Source: Ferrovum sp.
GTDB taxonomy: Bacteria; Pseudomonadota; Gammaproteobacteria; Burkholderiales; Ferrovaceae
DNA length: 10,990 bases
NCBI GenBank assembly: GCA_027450105.1
Contig: DAIDKJ010000031.1
Coordinates: forward strand, 1 to 10,990
Direction of reading: 5' to 3'
Positions 6,374 to 10,990 of this stretch are shown here, one piece after another. The notes below the pieces were generated by a model that was given only the letters and a program-made list of their open reading frames with translations, did no database searches and was not told the origin of the DNA. Numbering within the stretch: position 1 is the first letter of the stretch; every line of letters begins with the position of its first letter. The position numbers and the translations under genes are program-made.

Positions 6374-7930
6374 TCATGAGGGGGCCTGAGCCTGTTTTGT
6401 TTTGAAGGCGTCGGTAACCCAATGGGTTGGCCAAACATGCAAGGCCAGTCGGGTGTAGACTTCGTCCACATAGAATCCCGCATAGCTCCAGCGGCGCCAG
6501 ACTTGTAATGCTTGCGGTCGCAGCTGCAGAATCGCCAGACAAAGGTACAGCAAGGTCATTCCTGTCAACGCAACTATTCCGAGTGTGCGATTTGGGGTAT
6601 CCAGAATGCCAAAGGGCAGGGCATGAAGTATCAAGGTGGCTCCCGTCAGACCACAGAGCATCAGGATTCCGGATAATCCTTGCAGGTAGATTTTTCCGTG
6701 CTTATTCTCTTGAGGCTGCAACCATAGCAAAGGTGACCATGCCATCCCCACCACGACACTCCACCACCACGGCCATGCCTGATTGGCGAAGAGCATTTGA
6801 ATCCAGAAAACGATCGACACTGCCGCAACCGGGGCCAGCAAGAGACTGATTGGCGCAGGGGACAAGGGGACGCGCATCGCATGCAAGCGACTGTGCTCCA
6901 CGACCATCGATGCTGACAAAAAGACCTGTGCCTTGTACAGTGAATGCCCCACCAGATGAAGGGCTGCAAGGGTGTATAACCCCAGGCTACATTCCAGAAC
7001 CATGAACCCCATTTGAGCCACGGTAGACCAGGCCAAGCGTACTTTGATGCTGATACGGGTTAGCATCACCAACCCTGCAAGCACTGCGCTGCCAAGTCCG
7101 AAGGCGAGTAAAAGTACGCGTGCAATCATCGCACGCTCCAGAAATGGCGCAAAGCGAATCAGCAGGAACCCCCCAAGATTCACCACGCCTGCATGCAGCA
7201 GGGCGGAAACCGGGGTTGGCGCTTCCATGACTTGTATCAACCAGCCATGGACCGGCAGCAGTGCTGTGCGCAAGATCACCGCCAGGACGAAACAGGTTGC
7301 GCTGATCTGCAAATTGAGCGACAAGGCCCCCCGGTTGAGATAAGCCCACAGATCGGTGAAGGAGCCGCTGCCCACTTCCACCCAGGCCATGGCAGCAGCA
7401 CCAATCAGCAGTACATCGGCGGCTCGATCCGCGATGCGTTTTTTGTGTGCGGCCAGAAGGGCGAAGGGACGATCTGGATAAAAGCACAGCAGATGCTGCA
7501 ACGCAGCCCCCACCAAAGCCCAGGCGGTGATCAAGACCAGCCAGTGATTTGCCAACAGCAGCAGATGCACCGCCGACAGTACGCCAGCCAAAGCTGTGAC
7601 ATAGCGTCTTTGTCCCACTTCTCCTTGAAGATAACGGGACGAAAATGCGCCGATGATCGTCCCCAGCAACTGGACCAGTACCGCCAGGACAATTCCCAGG
7701 GGCGTGGGACTCAACCAGCCTTGCACAGGGGAAAGCTCCGGGGCTATGAACGCGGTGACGGTGGCGATTGCGGTGGCGACGGCGCAGGCCAGAGCGATTC
7801 CCGACAGTGCCATGAATACTTGCCAGAGTCTGCTCATGGGTACCAATCGGAATGGTTGGAGCAGTACAACGGTAAACATCAGAATGCCCGGAAGCAAGGT
7901 GCTCAAGGAGACAAAAAGGTGAAGCATCAT
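6374..7930 (-). CDS. dabB: DabB, proton-conducting membrane subunit of the DAB inorganic-carbon uptake system (NuoL/MrpA-like)
   Basis: DabB is a 518-residue polytopic inner-membrane protein of the proton-conducting transporter family shared with complex I NuoL and Mrp antiporters. In DAB it supplies ion-motive force to DabA. Hydrophobic segments run along nearly the whole chain. Family blocks visible are HKKRIADRAAD (about 162-172), LLPVHGWLIQVMEAPTPVSA (224-243) followed by LLHAG (H246), and HLVGHSLYKAQVFL (325-338) with K333 at the conserved membrane lysine. It is not a complex I subunit: no other nuo genes adjoin and dabA follows directly. The first of two adjacent ATGs is chosen, with GGGAGAG about 7 bases upstream. 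It is the first gene of the operon and diverges from an NhaR-like regulator. The C-terminal tail WRRWSYAGFYVDEVYTRL is typical of the family. Confidence 0.95.
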   Translation of the reverse strand: MMLHLFVSLSTLLPGILMFTVVLLQPFRLVPMSRLWQVFMALSGIALACAVATAIATVTAFIAPELSPVQGWLSPTPLGIVLAVLVQLLGTIIGAFSSRYLQGEVGQRRYVTALAGVLSAVHLLLLANHWLVLITAWALVGAALQHLLCFYPDRPFALLAAHKKRIADRAADVLLIGAAAMAWVEVGSGSFTDLWAYLNRGALSLNLQISATCFVLAVILRTALLPVHGWLIQVMEAPTPVSALLHAGVVNLGGFLLIRFAPFLERAMIARVLLLAFGLGSAVLAGLVMLTRISIKVRLAWSTVAQMGFMVLECSLGLYTLAALHLVGHSLYKAQVFLSASMVVEHSRLHAMRVPLSPAPISLLLAPVAAVSIVFWIQMLFANQAWPWWWSVVVGMAWSPLLWLQPQENKHGKIYLQGLSGILMLCGLTGATLILHALPFGILDTPNRTLGIVALTGMTLLYLCLAILQLRPQALQVWRRWSYAGFYVDEVYTRLALHVWPTHWVTDAFKTKQAQAPS

Positions 7931-7968
7931 GAGGGGCTCTCCCGGTTAAAAACTGTATGAGAGAGATA

Positions 7969-8023
7969 TTGCTCCTCGTTGAATATTCTGTAAAATACAT
8001 TGAATCGATTAATTTGATATTAA
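7969..8023. promoter_or_regulatory. Divergent dabB/lysR control region with LysR-box candidates
   Basis: The 100 bases between dabB and the regulator are markedly AT-rich. For the regulator, TTGCTC (7969-7974) and TAAAAT (7991-7996, 5/6 to consensus) are 16 bases apart. TTAAT-N5-ATTAA (8009-8023) is a perfect dyad that meets the T-N11-A rule, and ATT-N9-AAT at 7999-8013, holding the palindrome AATCGATT, overlaps it. For dabB on the minus strand, TTTACA (7989-7994) could be a -35 but its -10 is poor, as expected for an activated promoter. The overlapping promoters fit a LysR regulator that represses itself and activates dabBA; this is inference. Confidence 0.45.
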
Positions 8024-8030
8024 AAAACGA

Positions 8031-8909
8031 ATGATTAACTTGGAGCAGTTGAATTTTCATCACCTCTTCTATTTCTGGCGAGTGGCCAAGTTGGGGCACC
8101 TGACGCGCGCCGCGGCGGAACTTCACACCTCGCAATCCGCGGTTTCTGCCCAGATTCGTCAATTGGAAGATCGTCTGGGTGAGATTTTGTTTGCACGGGA
8201 AGGTCGCCGGCTGTTATTGACCGACACCGGTCAGTTGGTCCTGTCCTATGCAGAAAATATTTTTGGTCTTGGGCAGGAAATGCTGGGGCGATTGCAAGGA
8301 CAAAGCCAAGGTATTACCCGACTGCGTGTTGGGAGCGTGGCAACATTGTCACGCAATTATCAGGAAAACTGGATTCGCCCCCTCCTTAACGACCCATCGG
8401 TGGTGCTGACTCTGGAATCGGGGTTGCTGGAAGGCTTGGTGGCACGCCTGATTCAGCACCAACTGGATGTGGTGTTGGCTAACGAGACTGTCCCCGCAGA
8501 CCCCGAGCATCCTGTGCTTTGCCGTTTTCTGGGAAGTCAGGCCGTGTCGGTAGTGGGGCCATCCAGTCAATGGACCGCAAATGGTTTGCGAGTTCCTGAA
8601 GATCTGGATGGTTTGGATATCGCCTTGCCTGGTCAACGACATGCCTTGCGGGTTCAGTTTGATGCCTTGTGCACATCTGCCAACGTCATCCCTCGGCTGC
8701 GCGCCGAGGTGGATGACATGGCCATGTTGCGACTGATTGCACGCGATAGCGGTTGGCTGGCCGTGGTGCCGGAAGTGGTGGTGCAGGATGAACTGCGTAC
8801 GGGAGTGTTGGTGACTGTCGGTCAATCTTCCCAGTTGCAGGAGCGTTTTTATGCCATTACCACTTCACGCCGGCATGGCATCGAATTGATCGAACGCCTA
8901 CTGTCATGA
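8031..8909 (+). CDS. NhaR-like LysR-family regulator, probable dab operon regulator
   Basis: This is a 292-residue LysR-type regulator whose N-terminus (LNFHHLFYFWRVAKLGHLTRA) closely follows E. coli NhaR, the Na+-sensing activator of the Na+/H+ antiporter gene nhaA. Residues 7-65 are the helix-turn-helix (AAAELHTSQSAVSAQIRQLE); the effector-binding domain covers about 95-290. The start at 8031 gives the usual family N-terminus; the preceding AAAAAACGA is a poor ribosome-binding site, so low expression is likely. It is divergent from dabB by 100 bases, which makes the dab operon its natural target. Its ligand is unknown: Na+, pH or a carbon metabolite are all possible. It is not a typical CbbR, whose N-terminus differs. 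Downstream nnrS is on the same strand but 224 bases away with its own signals. Confidence 0.92.
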   Translation: MINLEQLNFHHLFYFWRVAKLGHLTRAAAELHTSQSAVSAQIRQLEDRLGEILFAREGRRLLLTDTGQLVLSYAENIFGLGQEMLGRLQGQSQGITRLRVGSVATLSRNYQENWIRPLLNDPSVVLTLESGLLEGLVARLIQHQLDVVLANETVPADPEHPVLCRFLGSQAVSVVGPSSQWTANGLRVPEDLDGLDIALPGQRHALRVQFDALCTSANVIPRLRAEVDDMAMLRLIARDSGWLAVVPEVVVQDELRTGVLVTVGQSSQLQERFYAITTSRRHGIELIERLLS

Positions 8910-8952
8910 CCGTCGGGAAATCCTGTGCATGCAGGTCACGAGCATCCAAAAA

Positions 8953-8968
8953 CTTGAGATATCTCAAG
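8953..8968. promoter_or_regulatory. FNR/CRP-family operator candidate upstream of nnrS
   Basis: CTTGAGATATCTCAAG is a perfect 16-bp palindrome whose core TTGA-N6-TCAA fits the half-sites of FNR, DNR and NnrR proteins (consensus TTGAT-N4-ATCAA; here G/C replaces the inner T/A). It is centred at 8960.5. A -10-like TAAGCT at 8990-8995 would place the start of transcription near 9002, i.e. the operator at -41.5, the class II activator position. A better hexamer, TAGAAT at 9003-9008, would put it at about -54, which fits less well. NnrS genes are known targets of NO-responsive FNR/CRP-type regulators in several proteobacteria. Confidence 0.55.
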
Positions 8969-9006
8969 AACGATTCGGCAATGCCTGCCTAAGCTGTATC
9001 CTTAGA

Positions 9007-9039
9007 ATGGCACCCTTCGATTTCTGTCGAGGGGACCAT
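9007..9039 (+). other. Leader hairpin upstream of nnrS
   Basis: CCCTTCGA (9013-9020) pairs with TCGAGGGG (9027-9034), with one G-T pair, around a 6-base loop. After a small internal loop, ATGG (9007-9010) pairs with CCAT (9036-9039). It probably lies at the start of, or inside, the nnrS 5' untranslated region. No T-run follows, so it is not an intrinsic terminator for the preceding lysR gene. Confidence 0.4.
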
Positions 9040-9053
9040 AATCAAGTGCTTGA

Positions 9054-9071
9054 AATGTTGGCTGCAACATT
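9054..9071. promoter_or_regulatory. Inverted repeat AATGTTG-N4-CAACATT in the nnrS leader
   Basis: The two 7-base arms (9054-9060 and 9065-9071) match perfectly around GCTG. The size and symmetry suit a dimeric repressor site, and it is 62 bases before the chosen nnrS start. I cannot assign it to NsrR, NorR or another known NO regulator from the motif. A short RNA hairpin is the alternative. Confidence 0.35.
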
Positions 9072-9097
9072 CCTGTATCGGACATACCGATCGTTCG

Positions 9098-9118
9098 CCA
9101 AATGCAAAATGCCAAATG
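9098..9118 (+). repeat. Three tandem 7-base repeats before the nnrS start
   Basis: CCAAATG, CAAAATG and CCAAATG stand head to tail, with one difference in the middle copy. Each contains an ATG, and the third is followed at once by another ATG in the nnrS frame, so the array overlaps possible upstream starts. Gain or loss of one 7-base unit would shift the frame of any start within it. Confidence 0.6.
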
Positions 9119-9133
9119 ATGTCGGAATCCTCG

Positions 9134-10342
9134 ATGAACAAAGAACTCTCCCCGCTACCCCATCCAGCCGCTGCTCCGGGCACCCTGGATGCCCAGGTCG
9201 ACTGTGCACTGTGGCAATTGGGGTTTCGCCCCTTTTATTTACTGGCTGCATTTTTTAGTGTGCTCAGCATTCTGCTATGGGTGGCACAGTTCACGGGTCA
9301 TCCGTTTTTTCGTTATCTGCAGGCATCCCTGGCGCATGCCCATGAAATGCTGTTTGGATATATGACGGCAGTCATTGCGGGATTTCTCTTGACGGCCGTG
9401 CGCGCCTGGACCAATCAATCGACCGCAACGGGATGGCCCTTGATGGCCCTTGCAGGCCTTTGGGTTGCGGGACGATTGCTCGTGTTTACACCGTTGACCA
9501 TGACGGCCACTGTGGTCAACGCCACATTCCCCGTGGCGCTTGCCGTGGCCATTGGCATTCCCTTGTGGCGAGCACGCAGTGTACGCAATTATTTTTTTGT
9601 AGGTTTGCTGGTTCTCATGAGTGCGCTCATCGTCCTTGTGCATCTGGGTTTGCAGGGAAGGATTGAGGTTTCTCCGCATCGCGCCTTGCAACTGGTGCTG
9701 GATGTGATGTTGTTCATCATGGCCGTGATGGGCGGACGTGTCATCCCCATGTTCACCAATAACGGGATACCAGGGGTTTACGCACTCCGTCATGCCCTGG
9801 TGGAAAAAATGGCCCTGGGGTCTGTCATCGGACTGTTTGCAATGGATGTGCTGCCTACGCCACAGGTGTTGAGCGCGGCCATGGCGCTGCTGGCGGCATT
9901 GGCTCATGGAACACGACTGTATTTATGGAAACCCTGGCGCACACTGAAAACCCCGCTGATATGGATACTCCATGCCGCCTATGTCTGGATTGTCATTTAT
10001 CTTGTTTTGCGTGGATTTTCCAATCCGGATCGCTTGTCCGGGCACTTTGCCATTCATGCGCTGACGGTTGGGGCCATGGGGGGGCTGACCCTGGGCATGA
10101 TGACCCGCACGGCTAAAGGCCACACGGGCCGACCATTGGTAGCAGATCACTATGAACGCGCCATGTTTATTCTGGTTCAGGGGGCGGCAGTCGTCCGTGT
10201 TTTTGGCGGCATGCTCTTTCCTGGGCTGTTCGCGGCAAGTATCGTGCTGTCCGGTTCCCTTTGGGCCTTGGCGTTTGGACTGTACACCGTTCGCTATTGG
10301 CCGATATTGATGTATCCCAGGGTGGACGGCAAGCCCGGTTAG
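9134..10342 (+). CDS. nnrS: NnrS family heme/copper membrane protein
   Basis: NnrS proteins are polytopic inner-membrane proteins that bind heme and copper and protect cells from nitrosative stress, often accompanying denitrification genes. The 402-residue product is hydrophobic throughout, with about a dozen membrane segments. Family motifs appear in order: LGFRPFYLLAA (about 30-39), AHAHEMLFGYM (67-77, H68 and H70 likely metal ligands), MGGRVIPMFTNN (199-210), HALTVGAMGG (308-317) and TRTAKGHTGRPL (324-335). The start is uncertain: the frame is open further upstream, with ATGs at 9116 and 9119. I prefer 9134, which has GGAA about six bases before it and removes a polar extension unlike the family. 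sirB follows after 20 bases. A perfect FNR-type palindrome lies about 170 bases upstream. No norB, nirK or nirS gene is in view, so its NO source is unknown. Confidence 0.93.
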   Translation: MNKELSPLPHPAAAPGTLDAQVDCALWQLGFRPFYLLAAFFSVLSILLWVAQFTGHPFFRYLQASLAHAHEMLFGYMTAVIAGFLLTAVRAWTNQSTATGWPLMALAGLWVAGRLLVFTPLTMTATVVNATFPVALAVAIGIPLWRARSVRNYFFVGLLVLMSALIVLVHLGLQGRIEVSPHRALQLVLDVMLFIMAVMGGRVIPMFTNNGIPGVYALRHALVEKMALGSVIGLFAMDVLPTPQVLSAAMALLAALAHGTRLYLWKPWRTLKTPLIWILHAAYVWIVIYLVLRGFSNPDRLSGHFAIHALTVGAMGGLTLGMMTRTAKGHTGRPLVADHYERAMFILVQGAAVVRVFGGMLFPGLFAASIVLSGSLWALAFGLYTVRYWPILMYPRVDGKPG

Positions 10343-10362
10343 CCTGCTCATTGGGACGAAAC

Positions 10363-10743
10363 ATGATTGATCTGTGGCTCAAACCGTTACACATCTTACT
10401 GGTTGTTGCAACCAGTGGGCTATTTAACCTCCGGGTGGCTTTGAGGTTGCGTCAATCAGCGCTGATACACAACAAATGGCTCAAAATCGCACCCCATGTG
10501 GTGGATACGTTGCTATTACTCAGTGCGGTTGCACTCACTTGGCGGATCCATCAATATCCCCTGATCGATTCTTGGCTCACGACCAAAGTGTTGGGTGTCC
10601 TGCTCTATATCGGATTAGGATTTGCCACACTCAGCGAGCATATTGGGAAAGGTCGCCGAATTTTCTTGTGGTTGAGTACGCAAACGGTGTTTTTGTCTGT
10701 CGTATTTGTGGCGCTTACCCATCTTGCGTTGCCCAGATGGTAA
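10363..10743 (+). CDS. SirB family small membrane protein
   Basis: The 126-residue product has four predicted membrane segments and matches the SirB family: LKPLHILLVVATSGLFNLR at residues 6-24, IAPHVVDTLLLLSAVAL in the middle, then WLTTKVLGVLLYIGLGFATL, and a final segment ending ALTHLALPRW. SirB was named as a regulator of Salmonella invasion genes, but its biochemical role is not established, and most homologues are annotated only as inner-membrane proteins. The conserved histidine in KPLHILL and the one in APHVVD are notable. The frame is open upstream into nnrS; ATG 10363 is chosen because it matches the family start and has GGGA about seven bases before it. The 20-base gap after nnrS implies co-transcription, so a link to the heme/NO function of NnrS is possible. 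No canonical terminator is seen after it; a 6-bp inverted repeat (AACAAC 10877-10882, GTTGTT 10893-10898) lies further on without a T-run. Confidence 0.82.
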   Translation: MIDLWLKPLHILLVVATSGLFNLRVALRLRQSALIHNKWLKIAPHVVDTLLLLSAVALTWRIHQYPLIDSWLTTKVLGVLLYIGLGFATLSEHIGKGRRIFLWLSTQTVFLSVVFVALTHLALPRW

Positions 10744-10914
10744 CAACAGCTCAAGATTTTGGCAAGCAGATCGCGTTTTATGTGAAGCTCAGGGGAGATT
10801 GAAGAGGTCCAATTCTGGAGTCATGCCCCTAAGAGAACAGCTCATTAAAGGCATAAAATCTGTGCTCTAGTATTTTAACAACGTATTCAATGGTTGTTCA
10901 TAACATCGGTGCGA

Positions 10915-10990
10915 TCATTCTGGAGGCAGCGAGGCCGGTTGCTCATAAATCCGGATCGAATTGCGCCCCGCATCCTTGACCGCGTACATG
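10915..10990 (-). CDS. C-terminal end of a GGDEF-domain (diguanylate cyclase-like) protein, cut by window edge
   Basis: Only the last 24 codons and the TGA stop lie inside the window. They read YAVKDAGRNSIRIYEQ near the start, which is the characteristic ending of GGDEF domains (A-[LM]-Y-x-A-K-x-x-G-R-N-x-[IV]), followed by a short tail PASLPPE. GGDEF proteins make cyclic di-GMP, but the active-site motif is outside the window, so activity cannot be judged. It converges on sirB with a 171-base gap that holds no further gene I can support. The frame is a reading of a short piece, yet the match is distinctive. Confidence 0.7.
   Translation of the reverse strand, partial: MYAVKDAGRNSIRIYEQPASLPPE

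Noticed and set aside
6374..7930. Reading of dabB as a complex I subunit NuoL/NuoM
   Set aside because: No other nuo genes adjoin, it is followed directly by dabA, and the dabB-dabA order is the established DAB arrangement.
6987..8162. 391-codon open frame on the minus strand overlapping dabB and the NhaR-like lysR gene
   Set aside because: It is an out-of-frame shadow of dabB that runs antisense through the lysR start; its product is rich in Arg, Gly and Ser with no family features, while both overlapped genes are clear.
9009..9026. Possible sigma-54 promoter starting TGGCAC upstream of nnrS
   Set aside because: The -12 TTGC element is absent at the required spacing.
10824..10871. 15-codon frame MPLREQLIKGIKSVL after sirB
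   Set aside because: Too short to judge, its GGAG is only two bases before the ATG, and no downstream gene exists for a leader peptide to control.

Overview
This window looks like part of the chromosome of a chemolithoautotrophic proteobacterium, beta or gamma type. The evidence is a complete dabB-dabA inorganic-carbon uptake operon, a glyoxylate carboligase gene closely resembling the Escherichia coli protein, and an NnrS-type heme/copper membrane protein. Genes are tightly packed, mostly with proteobacterial-style Shine-Dalgarno sites, and no coding gap exceeds about 230 bases. I see no transposase, tRNA, rRNA, CRISPR array or phage gene. The genus cannot be fixed from sequence reading alone.

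Layout, left to right. Positions 1-1678 (minus) hold glyoxylate carboligase, gcl, with its last roughly 34 codons cut off by the window edge. It diverges from a LysR-type regulator at 1851-2768 (plus), and a candidate LysR box lies in the 172-base intergenic region. The regulator converges on a histidine-phosphatase-family gene (2869-3549, minus); between them are a weak terminator and a strong 20-bp hairpin. Upstream of the phosphatase, after a 228-base spacer with a long imperfect hairpin, come dabA (3778-6327, minus) and dabB (6374-7930, minus). The dab operon diverges from an NhaR-like LysR regulator (8031-8909, plus). After a 224-base leader dense with palindromes and short repeats comes nnrS (9134-10342, plus), followed 20 bases later by a sirB-family gene (10363-10743, plus). 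The right edge carries the last 24 codons of a GGDEF-domain protein on the minus strand.

How the genes may work together. DabA (zinc, beta-carbonic-anhydrase-like) and DabB (proton-conducting NuoL-like membrane subunit) form the energy-coupled DAB system that accumulates bicarbonate for Rubisco. Gcl joins two glyoxylates into tartronate semialdehyde with loss of CO2, which is the first committed step of the glycerate route for salvaging the glycolate made by Rubisco oxygenation. The window therefore pairs CO2 supply with clean-up of the oxygenase by-product; that functional link is inference from proximity and known pathways. The nnrS-sirB pair is a separate unit, probably for nitric-oxide or nitrosative stress, and is preceded by a perfect FNR/CRP-type palindrome.
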